The notes beneath the pieces are model-generated. The model ran no database searches and was not told the DNA's origin. It saw nothing but the letters and a program-made list of their open reading frames with translations. 22,514 bases of DNA from contig JAJDCF010000015.1 in assembly GCA_029260955.1 (NCBI GenBank), forward strand, positions 1 through 22,514, written 5' to 3'. The DNA is from Patescibacteria group bacterium. GTDB taxonomy: Bacteria; Patescibacteriota; Gracilibacteria; UM-FILTER-43-11. A program made the translations under genes and the position numbers. Shown piece by piece: positions 1-7,584 of this stretch. Numbering within the stretch: position 1 is the stretch's first letter; the number at the start of each line of letters is the position of its first letter.

Positions 1-14
1 GGCAAATTTATAAG

Positions 15-23
15 TGCTATACT
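15..23 (+). promoter_or_regulatory. Extended -10 promoter of first gene
   Basis: TGCTATACT is an extended -10 element (TG-n-TATACT). The predicted start of transcription falls at about base 30-31, directly before the ATG at 32. The mRNA would therefore be leaderless or nearly so. The upstream -35 region is cut off by the window edge. Confidence 0.5.
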
Positions 24-31
24 TTCTAGCA

Positions 32-322
32 ATGAAGCTATTTGGAAGCAAAACTGAGGCTCTGTTTGATTGGTGGACGGTTGGGCACATCGGTTTTTTC
101 TTTTTGGTGACTAGGCTATTTTTGATGGGTATGATCTTTGAGCGAGCCATTTTAGTGCTGATTGCTCTGGGTTTTGCCTGGGAAGTCATTGAGCGCATTC
201 TTGAAAACTGGGATCACAGTGGTCACAAAATTTTCTTTAAAGAAAAAGAGGGCTGGCTTAATCGCTATGTTGGCGATATTTTGGCAGACGTGATAGGTTT
301 TTTGCTGGCGTGGTTTGTTTAA
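32..322 (+). CDS. Small integral membrane protein, function unknown
   Basis: Unrecognised small membrane protein of 96 residues if it starts at the ATG at 32. A GTG at 14 is in frame, but it sits inside the extended -10 element, so ATG 32 is preferred. Three hydrophobic segments are visible. Polar residues recur in the pattern DWW..GH near the N-terminus, WE..E in the middle, and N...D...D..G before the last helix. This spacing resembles small VanZ-like or DUF2585-like membrane proteins, but the match is by eye only. The gene ends 17 bases before the preferred start of the NUDIX gene, so the two are probably co-transcribed. No function can be given. Confidence 0.6.
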   Translation: MKLFGSKTEALFDWWTVGHIGFFFLVTRLFLMGMIFERAILVLIALGFAWEVIERILENWDHSGHKIFFKEKEGWLNRYVGDILADVIGFLLAWFV

Positions 323-339
323 ATCTAAAGCCCCATCTT

Positions 340-762
340 ATGAGTGACGGACGTATAGCCCAAGTTGAGGTCATCATCTTTAAAGTGATCAGCAATAACC
401 CCCTATTTTTACTCCTTAAGCGTCATCCTGAGCGTGGAGGCTTTTGGCAGCCAGTTACGGGAGGTGTAGAAGCAGATGAGGATTTAAAAGCGGCGGCTCT
501 TCGAGAAATGAAGGAGGAGACAGGGATTGAGGATTCTATAAAAGTGTTTGAGAACATTCACTACTTTGAATTCGAAGCTAATGGGGGATATGGCTGGATG
601 AAGGAATATGTTTATGGAGTTCAGATTAATGAAGGGGTTGAGGCGATTATTTCGGATGAGCATACAGAGCTAAAATGGTGCTCGCTTGATGAGGCCCTTG
701 AGCTATTGAAGTATGAGGGTAACAAGGAGGGATTTAGGAAGATTGCTGAGATTTATGGCTAA
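340..762 (+). CDS. NUDIX hydrolase, NudB-like
   Basis: Predicted 140-residue NUDIX pyrophosphohydrolase, which would cleave a nucleoside-diphosphate-X substrate with Mg2+. A complete Nudix box (GX5EX7REUXEEXGU) lies at residues 41-63, with the REMKEETGI core. The segment before it, FWQPVTGGVE, resembles the same region of NudB, the dihydroneopterin-triphosphate/dATP pyrophosphatase of folate synthesis. That would fit thyA and folA about 9 kb away, but substrate prediction within NUDIX proteins is unreliable. A GTG at 310 would extend the protein by ten residues into the preceding gene. The ATG at 340 is preferred because it avoids that overlap. No Shine-Dalgarno sequence is evident. Confidence 0.88.
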   Translation: MSDGRIAQVEVIIFKVISNNPLFLLLKRHPERGGFWQPVTGGVEADEDLKAAALREMKEETGIEDSIKVFENIHYFEFEANGGYGWMKEYVYGVQINEGVEAIISDEHTELKWCSLDEALELLKYEGNKEGFRKIAEIYG

Positions 763-831
763 CTAGTTTCTATTGGAGCCTAATTTCGGATAGAAAGGGA
801 GGTGGGTGGGATAAGCGTTAGTGGAAATACC

Positions 832-2109
832 CTACAAAAAACTCAATATCAAACTTCCTGCCAATATCAAATAGATTCCAAAAGCACGCATGGTGTATTT
901 TTGAAGGAATTTGAGGAGTAGGTAGATGGCAACCAGGCTGGCTCCAAACGAACTAAGCGTGCCAAGCAGGATGAAGCTGAGATCGGGGAGGGGAGCGCCG
1001 TTTTTGAGTGATAGAAGAGCATAGACGTTGGCGGCCAAAATGGCGATTCCACCCAACATAAAGCTGAATTTGGCGGCGGCCTCGCGCTTTAGGCCCAGCG
1101 TGACTCCGGTGGCAATCGTAATACCGGCGCGTGAGATTCCCGGAATCAGGGCAAAGGCCTGAGCAACTCCAATCATAATACTTTTTTTGAGCCCCACAGT
1201 TTCTTGGTGATTCTTCTTGCCCCTCCAGGCAGCATAAAAATATATTACGCCGATGATGATGAAGAAGATGGCGATTGAGTTAAGCCTGCGCATGTTGTCA
1301 CTTATAGCTCCTCCAAACGCTAGTCCGGCGATGATGGCGGGAATGGTTCCGGCAGCCAGCTTAAAGGCTAGACTGTTAGTATTTAGGTGGCGGTTTTTGA
1401 TCATTAACCAGAGTTCTTTGAGCACGTGCACCCAATCCTTCCAGAAGTACAGAATGATGGCAATGAGTGAGCCGCCATGAAGGAAAATATCGAATGTAAT
1501 AAGTTGGCTGGCCGGAATTGGCACTTTGAGAAAGTGCTCCATTAAAACCAAATGACCAGAGCTGGAAATTGGTAGGAATTCAGTCATGCCTTGCAGACTA
1601 CCTAAAATCAAGGCACTCATGTCGGTACTGGCGTAGAATTTGGACTCAAAGAACTTGGCTCCGGCATAGGCAGTCAAAAAGTAGCGTGGCATGCGACCGA
1701 TCAGTACGCCGATTATAAAGCGTCCAAAGGGCATTTCGAAGATACCGGCCGTCCACGTTACTACCTTAAAAGGAATAGGCGTCATGCCTGCCAGAATCAC
1801 TCCCCAAATACCCCATTTCTTGATGTAGGCTTCACCCTTGGCTACCTTTGTTTTACCGACCAGCCATTCCAATGCCGGGTGCCCAAGGTATTTTCCCAAA
1901 AAATAACCGATGCTGGCACCTATAACAGTGGCGATCAGAACCACCACCATCAAATTTTTGTAAACAAGGCCATGTTCAATGGAAAAGCCGAAGAAAACGT
2001 CTACCGGAATAGGAAAGATGAACTGCTCAAGGGCAGTCAAAGAAAATATTCCCAGATATCCGTACTGCAGAATTACCGTTTCCACAAAGGTGGACAGTGC
2101 ATGAATCAT
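832..2109 (-). CDS. DedA-family / UppP fusion protein (undecaprenyl-phosphate recycling)
   Basis: One uninterrupted 425-residue polytopic membrane protein joining two families. Residues 1-160 are a DedA/SNARE-associated (YqaA-like) domain: FPIPVD at 32-37, GASIGYFLGKYLG near 64-76, and TPIPFKV..TAG followed by IGRMPRYF. Residues 163-425 are a full-length undecaprenyl-pyrophosphate phosphatase (UppP/BacA): QGMTEFLPISSSGH at 173-186 and PGISRAGITI at 323-332, carrying the expected catalytic Glu177 and Arg327. UppP dephosphorylates C55-PP to C55-P outside the membrane. DedA-family proteins are known to carry C55-P back inward. The fusion would therefore place both recycling steps in one chain. 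The gene starts 14 bases after the upstream CNNM/CorC gene, so the two form an operon. The domain assignment is strong; coupled activity is inferred. Confidence 0.93.
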   Translation of the reverse strand: MIHALSTFVETVILQYGYLGIFSLTALEQFIFPIPVDVFFGFSIEHGLVYKNLMVVVLIATVIGASIGYFLGKYLGHPALEWLVGKTKVAKGEAYIKKWGIWGVILAGMTPIPFKVVTWTAGIFEMPFGRFIIGVLIGRMPRYFLTAYAGAKFFESKFYASTDMSALILGSLQGMTEFLPISSSGHLVLMEHFLKVPIPASQLITFDIFLHGGSLIAIILYFWKDWVHVLKELWLMIKNRHLNTNSLAFKLAAGTIPAIIAGLAFGGAISDNMRRLNSIAIFFIIIGVIYFYAAWRGKKNHQETVGLKKSIMIGVAQAFALIPGISRAGITIATGVTLGLKREAAAKFSFMLGGIAILAANVYALLSLKNGAPLPDLSFILLGTLSSFGASLVAIYLLLKFLQKYTMRAFGIYLILAGSLILSFL

Positions 2110-2123
2110 TTAGGTGTTTTAGG

Positions 2124-3362
2124 CTAAAGCTTGGTAATCAAAACCTCCTCAATCTTCTTTTTGCTCATCTTTTTTACTTGAAATTCAAGACTTTCGTATT
2201 CTATTTTTTCTCCAAGATTTGGGAAACCTTCTAGCTTTTCCAGAATGAGCAGGCTGACTGTTTGGTGTTCCGGATAATCAAGTTCTATTCCGACTGCTTC
2301 GTTTACTTCTTCGATTGTGGCATCGCCTGTTGCAAGCCATTCATTCTTGCCTATAGCTGTAATGTGACCTTCTTCCCGGTCGCTTTCATCGACGATGTCG
2401 CCCACAATTTCTTCCAGAATATCTTCCATGGTCACTAAACCAACTGTATGACCACGTTCATCTACCACAATGGCAATGTGTTGGCGTCTTTTTTGGAACT
2501 CACGGAATAGCTTGGCAATAGACTTGGTTTTTGGAACGACGATTGGATGGGTGTATTTGAAGTCCACTAATTGTTCAATGGGGTGTTTTTCTGTGTGAGT
2601 GATCTTTAGAATGTCGTGTACCGTTAGAATGCCTATAACGTTGTCCAGATTTTCTTTGAACACGGGGATTCGTGAATGAGAGTGAGTGGTAAAAAAGTAG
2701 CCGGCATCTCGAATGGAGGTGTTTATATTTAGTGCTTCAATATCTCCCTTTATGGTCATTACTTCTTCCACCTTTGTGTCGGTGAACTCAAGCACGTTCT
2801 CGATAAGCTCTTGTTCGTGCTCTTCAATAACTCCTTCTTTGGTTCCAATATCCACCATGGCCAGCAATTCTTCTTCACTCATGGTTCTAATTGGGCTTTG
2901 TGCTTTCAAAAGCCACATCAGCCCCTTAATCAATTTTTCGAGGAGCCAAATGATTGGATAAAGAATGTAGGTGAGCCATAATAGGGGATTGGCCATCATT
3001 CTGGCAAAGCCTAGAGCATGTTTTTGAGCATAAGTTTTGGGAGCAATCTCGCCAAAAATCAGAATGACAAAAGTCAGGCCGCCAGTGACTATTCCAAGGG
3101 CGTTGTTGCCGAAAACACGAATGCCCCAAATGGTGGCAATTACGGTGGCTAAAATATTAACCAGATTGTTTCCGATCAAAATGGTAATCAATAAGCTTTC
3201 GGGGTTTTGCTTTAATCTATAAACAGCCTTCGCTCCAACGCGATGATCGTTTTTAAGCGTTTTCGTTTTTGCTGGCGAAAGACTAGTTAAGGCGATTTCC
3301 GCTCCAGAGAAGGCTCCAGAAATGATAATCAGTATCAGTAGAAGCACTAAGTCACTATCCAC
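2124..3362 (-). CDS. CNNM/HlyC-CorC family protein (DUF21-CBS-CorC_HlyC)
   Basis: 412-residue membrane protein of the CNNM/CorC family, whose members export or regulate Mg2+ or other divalent ions. The order is an N-terminal DUF21 membrane domain (about 1-165) with SGAFSGAE and the GEIAPKTYA motif, a CBS pair (about 205-325), and a C-terminal CorC_HlyC domain (about 335-410). Length and order match full-size family members. The start is a GTG at 3362, since the first residues MDSDLVLLLILIIISGAFSG are family-like and no ATG lies nearby. A minus-strand promoter sits about 30 bases upstream. It is first in a two-gene operon with the DedA-UppP fusion, an association that suggests an envelope role but does not prove one. 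Confidence 0.92.
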   Translation of the reverse strand: MDSDLVLLLILIIISGAFSGAEIALTSLSPAKTKTLKNDHRVGAKAVYRLKQNPESLLITILIGNNLVNILATVIATIWGIRVFGNNALGIVTGGLTFVILIFGEIAPKTYAQKHALGFARMMANPLLWLTYILYPIIWLLEKLIKGLMWLLKAQSPIRTMSEEELLAMVDIGTKEGVIEEHEQELIENVLEFTDTKVEEVMTIKGDIEALNINTSIRDAGYFFTTHSHSRIPVFKENLDNVIGILTVHDILKITHTEKHPIEQLVDFKYTHPIVVPKTKSIAKLFREFQKRRQHIAIVVDERGHTVGLVTMEDILEEIVGDIVDESDREEGHITAIGKNEWLATGDATIEEVNEAVGIELDYPEHQTVSLLILEKLEGFPNLGEKIEYESLEFQVKKMSKKKIEEVLITKL

Positions 3363-3390
3363 GTTTGGTTTTCTTTATTAAGTGAACTTA

Positions 3391-3418
3391 AATATATCAA
3401 ATTGGTGGCAATAGGCAA
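3391..3418 (-). promoter_or_regulatory. Promoter of CNNM/DedA-UppP operon
   Basis: On the minus strand TTGCCT (3413-3418), a 16-base spacer and TATATT (3391-3396) form a sigma70-like promoter. The extended TG motif is present, giving TGATATATT. Confidence 0.55.
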
Positions 3419-3425
3419 GAATAGT

Positions 3426-3454
3426 TTGTGAAAAGGGTATCAAAGTTGTACCAT
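3426..3454 (+). promoter_or_regulatory. argS promoter, possibly leaderless
   Basis: TTGTGA (3426-3431), a 17-base spacer and TACCAT (3449-3454). The expected transcription start is at about 3460-3461, immediately before the ATG at 3462, which implies a leaderless argS mRNA. The -10 matches only moderately. Confidence 0.4.
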
Positions 3455-3461
3455 ATTGCTG

Positions 3462-5192
3462 ATGAAGAAACGCAATCTAGCTGTAATAAAGGAGGTCCTG
3501 CATGAGGCCGTAAAGAAGTCCGGTTTTGATGTTGATTTGGATCACCTTCATGTCGAAAAGACCAAAGATGCAAAACATGGGGATTTTTCGACTAATGTAG
3601 CTATGCTTTTGGCAGGCAAAGCAGGGAAAAGGCCCGCGGATGTGGCTGAGGACGTGGTGAAGAATATCAAGAGCGATCTTTTTGAAAAAGTTGAGATCGC
3701 TGGACCGGGTTTTATCAATGTGTGGGTTGTACAAAAATTTTATACAGAAGAGTGCCAGTTGTTATGCGAAAATATTGAAGATTACGTTCAGGAAATAGTT
3801 GGCATAAAGTTTGGCAGTAAAACAATGGTCAGCGATACTTCTCACCCAAATGTGGCCAAGCCTATGGGGGTTCATCATTTACTTTCTACCATTATTGGAG
3901 ATGCCATCATCAAAAACTATCGAACCCTTGGTTGGAAGGTTGTCAGTGACAACTACATTGGCGACTGGGGTACACAATTTGGCAAATTGATCTATGCGAT
4001 TAAGACCTGGGGCGATAAAAAGGCAATTCAGGCTGACCCCATTGATCAACTGCTTTCGCTTTACGTTCGATTTCATGATGAGGCGGAAAAGAATGTAGAA
4101 CTCGAACAATTTGGCCGTGCTGAGTTCAAAAAACTGGAAGATGGCGATAAAGAAAACCGCGAACTTCTGAATTACATCGTAAAAGTCAGCCTGGAAGAGT
4201 TTGAGAAGATCTACAAGCGTCTGAATGTTAAATACGATTTAACGAATGGTGAGAGTTTTTACGAAAATAAGATGGCTACTATTTTAGAGGAAGGTCGTAA
4301 AAACGGTGTTTTTGTAGATGGTAACGAAGGTGCCTGGATCGTGATGCCTGATGATCCCAATGATCCTCCAGCACTGGTTAAGAAGTCTGATGGAGCGACT
4401 TTGTATCTTACTCGTGATTTAGCTCAGACAGCCTATTGGGAAGATGAGTATCATCCGGATGTGATGCTTTGGGTGGTAGATGTGGCTCAGTCTTTGCACT
4501 TTAAGCAACGTTTTCATGCCAGTAATAAACTCGGTCAAACGTCTGCCAAAATGGTTTATGCCAATTTCGGCCGTATGCAGTTCAAAGATAAAAAAATGAG
4601 TACGCGTAAGGGCAATATTCTAAAATTGGAGGAGGTTTTGGATGAGGCGGAAGAGAGAGCTTTTGCATTGGCAAAAGAAAGAGCGACTGAACTTTCTGAG
4701 GCAGAGGTAAAGGAATTATCTCGCATTATGGGTATCGGTTCCATCAAGTACAACGTGCTTTCACAAAATCGCATTCAGAACATTGTTTTCGACTGGGATC
4801 GTATGCTTAGCTTTGAAGGAAATAGCGCGCCATACCTTATGTACACAGCTACGCGAGCTAAGTCGCTTATTAAAAAGGGTGACATATCTACGCGAGATGC
4901 GTCCAAGTTTGATCTGAGTTTTACTGAAACTTTGGAAAAAGAGGTAGCGCTTCAACTTATGATGTATCCCGATGCGCTCAGGCGTGCGGCAGATGAATTC
5001 AAGCCAAATCACATTGCGAATTACCTTTATGCGCTCGCTCAAGATTTTAATACGATGTATAACGCGCTTCCTGTTTTGAATGCGGACTCTGAAGATCACA
5101 AAAATACCCGTTTACTACTAACTGCTTCTGTTCAACGCGTGATGGAACATGGCTTAGGAATCCTCGGTATCGAAGTTCCTGAGAAAATGTAG
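3462..5192 (+). CDS. argS: Arginyl-tRNA synthetase
   Basis: Class I aminoacyl-tRNA synthetase that charges tRNA-Arg (576 residues from ATG 3462; TTG and CTG codons lie just upstream in frame). An N-terminal ArgRS additional domain comes first (about 1-95, with KHGDFSTNVAM and GPGFINVW). The catalytic domain contains SHPNVAKPMGVHHLLSTIIG and NYIGDWGTQFGK. KMSTRKGN lies at 378-385, and a C-terminal DALR anticodon-binding domain spans about 445-576, ending in GILGIEVPEKM. The HIGH signature is altered: the usual HVGH is GVHH (136-139), followed by LLST instead of LRST. Everything else is canonical, so the enzyme is probably active. tRNA-Phe follows, with its own promoter. Confidence 0.97.
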   Translation: MKKRNLAVIKEVLHEAVKKSGFDVDLDHLHVEKTKDAKHGDFSTNVAMLLAGKAGKRPADVAEDVVKNIKSDLFEKVEIAGPGFINVWVVQKFYTEECQLLCENIEDYVQEIVGIKFGSKTMVSDTSHPNVAKPMGVHHLLSTIIGDAIIKNYRTLGWKVVSDNYIGDWGTQFGKLIYAIKTWGDKKAIQADPIDQLLSLYVRFHDEAEKNVELEQFGRAEFKKLEDGDKENRELLNYIVKVSLEEFEKIYKRLNVKYDLTNGESFYENKMATILEEGRKNGVFVDGNEGAWIVMPDDPNDPPALVKKSDGATLYLTRDLAQTAYWEDEYHPDVMLWVVDVAQSLHFKQRFHASNKLGQTSAKMVYANFGRMQFKDKKMSTRKGNILKLEEVLDEAEERAFALAKERATELSEAEVKELSRIMGIGSIKYNVLSQNRIQNIVFDWDRMLSFEGNSAPYLMYTATRAKSLIKKGDISTRDASKFDLSFTETLEKEVALQLMMYPDALRRAADEFKPNHIANYLYALAQDFNTMYNALPVLNADSEDHKNTRLLLTASVQRVMEHGLGILGIEVPEKM

Positions 5193-5203
5193 TTCAAAAA
5201 TGC

Positions 5204-5232
5204 TTGTCACCTTCTTTTGCTTCCTATAAAAT
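5204..5232 (+). promoter_or_regulatory. tRNA-Phe promoter
   Basis: TTGTCA (5204-5209), a 17-base spacer and TAAAAT (5227-5232). The predicted start lies about 13 bases before the mature tRNA 5' end. Confidence 0.5.
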
Positions 5233-5251
5233 CTCTTTGTCTTAATGCCGT

Positions 5252-5326
5252 GGCCTGGTAGCTCAGTGGTAGAGCGAAAGACTGAAAATCTTTGCGTCGG
5301 TGGTTCAATTCCGCCCCGGGCCACCA
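5252..5326 (+). tRNA. tRNA-Phe (GAA)
   Basis: Full cloverleaf of 75 bases with CCA encoded. Acceptor arm GGCCTGG pairs with CCGGGCC with one G-T pair, followed by discriminator A and CCA at 5324-5326. The D arm is GCTC..GAGC, the anticodon loop CTGAAAA carries GAA, and the T arm is GGTGG-TTCAATT-CCGCC. A run of six T follows and may end transcription. Confidence 0.95.
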
Positions 5327-5333
5327 CCTTTTT

Positions 5334-5342
5334 TGCTATAAT
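5334..5342 (+). promoter_or_regulatory. Extended -10 promoter of the SdpI-family gene
   Basis: TGCTATAAT is a perfect extended -10. It lies eight bases after the CCA end of tRNA-Phe. The resulting leader would be about 20 bases. No clear -35 is visible, as is usual for extended -10 promoters. Confidence 0.55.
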
Positions 5343-5369
5343 CAAATAAACAAATTAACAAAGCTAATC

Positions 5370-6020
5370 ATGAAGATCAAAAAGATTGATATTGCCATAC
5401 TGATTCTTATTATAGTCTCATTTGGGATTGCGATTTACTATGGTCCTGAGATGCCCGAACAGATGGCATCGCACTGGAATGCAAAAGGGGAGGTAGATGG
5501 ACATATGAGCAGGTTCTGGGGACTTTATTTGATGCCGGGAATTACGGCGTTAATGTATCTAATGTTTTTGCTTATCCCAAAAATCGATCCGCTTAAAAAG
5601 AATATTGAGAAGTTCAGAGCCTATTTTGACTGGTTTATTCTACTTATGGTTGCTTTTCTGCTTTATATTTACGGTCTGACGATTGCGGCGAACCTTGGTT
5701 ACGTCTTCAACATGACCACCATGATTCTGCCAGCAGTGGGGGTGCTATTTATTTATGTTGGATTCTTGGTGGAGCATGCAAAGCGTAATTGGTTTATTGG
5801 CATAAGAACGCCCTGGACACTCAGCAGCGATGAGGTTTGGGAAAAGACCCACAGGCTTGGTGGCAAACTCTTTAAGGTTGCAGGAGTTTTGGTGCTTTTA
5901 AGCTTTCTTTTTGAGTCAATTGCATTTTGGGTCATTATTGCTGCCGCCATTATTGCAGGACTTTATCCGGTAGTTTATTCCTATTTTGAGTACGAGAAAC
6001 TGAAGGGTAAGAAAAGCTAA
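5370..6020 (+). CDS. SdpI-family membrane protein (DUF1648 + SdpI)
   Basis: 216-residue integral membrane protein. The N-terminal DUF1648 part has a transmembrane helix and the MASHWNAKGEVDGHMSRFWG segment (32-51). The C-terminal part has IGIRTPWTLSS..VW..TH..GGK, the hallmark of SdpI-family proteins, among five or six hydrophobic segments. SdpI of Bacillus is the immunity protein to the SdpC toxin, but most family members lie far from any toxin gene, and none is seen here, so an immunity role is not implied. The ATG at 5370 is chosen because an upstream in-frame start would run into the tRNA. Confidence 0.87.
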   Translation: MKIKKIDIAILILIIVSFGIAIYYGPEMPEQMASHWNAKGEVDGHMSRFWGLYLMPGITALMYLMFLLIPKIDPLKKNIEKFRAYFDWFILLMVAFLLYIYGLTIAANLGYVFNMTTMILPAVGVLFIYVGFLVEHAKRNWFIGIRTPWTLSSDEVWEKTHRLGGKLFKVAGVLVLLSFLFESIAFWVIIAAAIIAGLYPVVYSYFEYEKLKGKKS

Positions 6021-6036
6021 CGTAAGCTCACCATTT

Positions 6037-6065
6037 TTGACATACTTATAGTTATATGCTAGAGT
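6037..6065 (+). promoter_or_regulatory. Promoter of HAD phosphatase gene
   Basis: A perfect TTGACA (6037-6042), a 17-base spacer and TAGAGT (6060-6065), with an extended TG (TGCTAGAGT). Predicted transcription starts near 6072, about 20 bases before the ATG at 6092. Confidence 0.6.
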
Positions 6066-6091
6066 AATCTCCTTTTTTGAATTGCCATTTC

Positions 6092-6838
6092 ATGGATTTA
6101 GAAAGACCTAAATCGGACCAAACAACGGCCAAAGAGAAAATGTCGTTCGACAAATTTAAGAGTGTGTATAGCTTAGTCGCTGGACAGAGAGCTATGCACT
6201 TTGATGCCCTTTTACCAAGGTTTCCCGGTGCTGCTGAACTACCTGCTGTCATTGAGGAAGTATGGAGGCTTAGGATGGAGAAATTTAGGTTGGAAAATCC
6301 TGGTAAAAAAGATTCTGATGCCGAAATAGAGAAGCCCGATATTCGTCATATTGTTACTGATTTGGATGGAACTTTAGTTTCTCCTTATGCTTCAATTACT
6401 GATGATGATTTGGAGCCGCTTTTGGCCCACCAAAGCGAAGGTCGAAGTGTTGGGATATACACAAACAGTCCGCATACAGATCGACTGGACATATTTAGGG
6501 ATAACGGAATCGCGATTGCTGAGAATGGTATTGGTAAGCCTGCGTATGAGGGATTTAAACTTTTTTGTAAGCAGCAAAAAATGGACCGCGCGCATACAGC
6601 TATGATCGGGAATTCTGCGATTACAGATATGCCGCTTGTTCCAAAGGGTCAAAAACCTTTCTTTCCACTCAACATCTTGACGGAGTCAATTCCTCCTCAC
6701 AGGCAACATGTAGAATCTATGGTAAAACACTGGAGGGCAAGCCTTTTTCATTGGATTTGTCTTGCTTCAGCCAAGGTGGTGCTGCACAAAAATCCTGATA
6801 TACTTCGGGAAATAAATAACCTTCCTCATGCAGCGTAA
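6092..6838 (+). CDS. HAD-superfamily phosphatase, YqeG/IIIA-like
   Basis: 248-residue protein with a HAD phosphatase core after an unrecognised N-terminal extension of about 80 residues. Motif I is TDLDGTLV with the nucleophile Asp90 and acid Asp92. Motif II is YTNS (123-126), motif III is Lys149 in GIGKP, and motif IV is GNSAITDM (173-180), where the first acidic position is Asn instead of Asp. The order and the short cap best fit YqeG-like subfamily IIIA enzymes, whose substrates are mostly unknown. The ATG at 6092 is chosen over a TTG at 6077, which would lie almost at the transcription start. The end overlaps the next gene by 11 bases, implying translational coupling. Confidence 0.82.
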   Translation: MDLERPKSDQTTAKEKMSFDKFKSVYSLVAGQRAMHFDALLPRFPGAAELPAVIEEVWRLRMEKFRLENPGKKDSDAEIEKPDIRHIVTDLDGTLVSPYASITDDDLEPLLAHQSEGRSVGIYTNSPHTDRLDIFRDNGIAIAENGIGKPAYEGFKLFCKQQKMDRAHTAMIGNSAITDMPLVPKGQKPFFPLNILTESIPPHRQHVESMVKHWRASLFHWICLASAKVVLHKNPDILREINNLPHAA

Positions 6839-7373
6839 TGGCCCCGAAGAAAAAGATAGCCCGGATGATTTTAGGCAGCTCACTGATTATCGTGCGCAAG
6901 GCCTTTTCGAACTCTATTTTGCAATTGATGATGATATGCAAATGAAGGTCTGTGAGCTAATTGTTGAGGAATTGGAGAGGTTGGAGCATGATTGCAAAAC
7001 AGTGGAGGTGCAAGGTCTTAAGTTCATTTTTATTAGTACTAAGGCGGCGCAAGCTGTGAACACCTCGGTGGCTCAGGGCTCGGTTGGGGGTGGGCGTGGT
7101 GAACTGGAGATTCCTTTTGGGAAACCTAGTGGCTTACCGCGAAGTGGCTATACTAGGATTAACTTTTCTATGCGGGATGTGGCTCAGTTGGAAGAATTGC
7201 GGCAAGCGATTGCTGAGCTTGATTTTCATGATGTATATCATTTCAGCCATAAAACTGATTGGTATGTAGCCCTTTTTGTGCCTGAAGATGCTGTAGCACT
7301 TTTAGGTTTGTCCGAAAGTAGAAGCTCGATTGTGCATACCTTGAATGGCAAAACGGATGATAAGAAGCATTAG
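6828..7373 (+). CDS. Hypothetical protein coupled to the HAD phosphatase
   Basis: Unrecognised soluble protein of 181 residues with no signal peptide or membrane segment. It has an acidic, helical first half (FELYFAIDDDMQMKVCELIV), a glycine-rich loop (SVGGGRGELEIPFGKPSG) and a mixed second half ending in basic residues. The start overlaps the end of the HAD gene by 11 bases, so the two proteins are probably made together and may act together. Codon use resembles that of the neighbours. No catalytic motif could be named. Confidence 0.75.
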   Translation: MQRNGPEEKDSPDDFRQLTDYRAQGLFELYFAIDDDMQMKVCELIVEELERLEHDCKTVEVQGLKFIFISTKAAQAVNTSVAQGSVGGGRGELEIPFGKPSGLPRSGYTRINFSMRDVAQLEELRQAIAELDFHDVYHFSHKTDWYVALFVPEDAVALLGLSESRSSIVHTLNGKTDDKKH

Positions 7374-7384
7374 ACGACTCAACC

Positions 7385-7412
7385 TTTACTTGATCCCATA
7401 GTTTGATAGAAT
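7385..7412 (+). promoter_or_regulatory. Promoter of the redox operon
   Basis: TTTACT (7385-7390), a 16-base spacer and TAGAAT (7407-7412) in an extended context (TGATAGAAT). The predicted start near 7420 gives a leader of about 26 bases before the microprotein. Confidence 0.45.
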
Positions 7413-7445
7413 CATTTTGATAGTTTACAAATAATGATTTGATTC

Positions 7446-7565
7446 ATGAAAAACAAAAAAGATAACAAAAAGAAGTCAGAGAATAAGAAAGCGGAAGATA
7501 AGAAAAAGAAAATGAAGGCCAAGTGCAAGGAAGATAATGCCGGAGGGCATTGCGAGTTTTGTTAA
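7446..7565 (+). CDS. 39-residue Lys-rich microprotein ending in CxxC
   Basis: Small gene of 39 codons. The first two thirds are almost only Lys, Asp, Glu and Asn (14 lysines in the first 24 residues). The last third is AKCKEDNAGGHCEFC, with cysteines at 27, 36 and 39 and a histidine at 35, so the chain ends in a CxxC pair. It lies behind a plausible extended -10 promoter and 19 bases before the rhodanese gene, and it points the same way as the thioredoxin and CcdA genes. The Cys/His set could bind a metal or serve as a sulfur or disulfide substrate; this is inference. Coding status rests on the ATG, the operon position and the non-random composition. Confidence 0.6.
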   Translation: MKNKKDNKKKSENKKAEDKKKKMKAKCKEDNAGGHCEFC

Positions 7566-7584
7566 TTAACTAATTATTTTACTT

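Noticed and set aside
5370..6020. Toxin-immunity role for the SdpI-family gene
   Set aside because: No SdpC-like or other small secreted toxin gene is seen nearby, and the family is widespread outside toxin loci.
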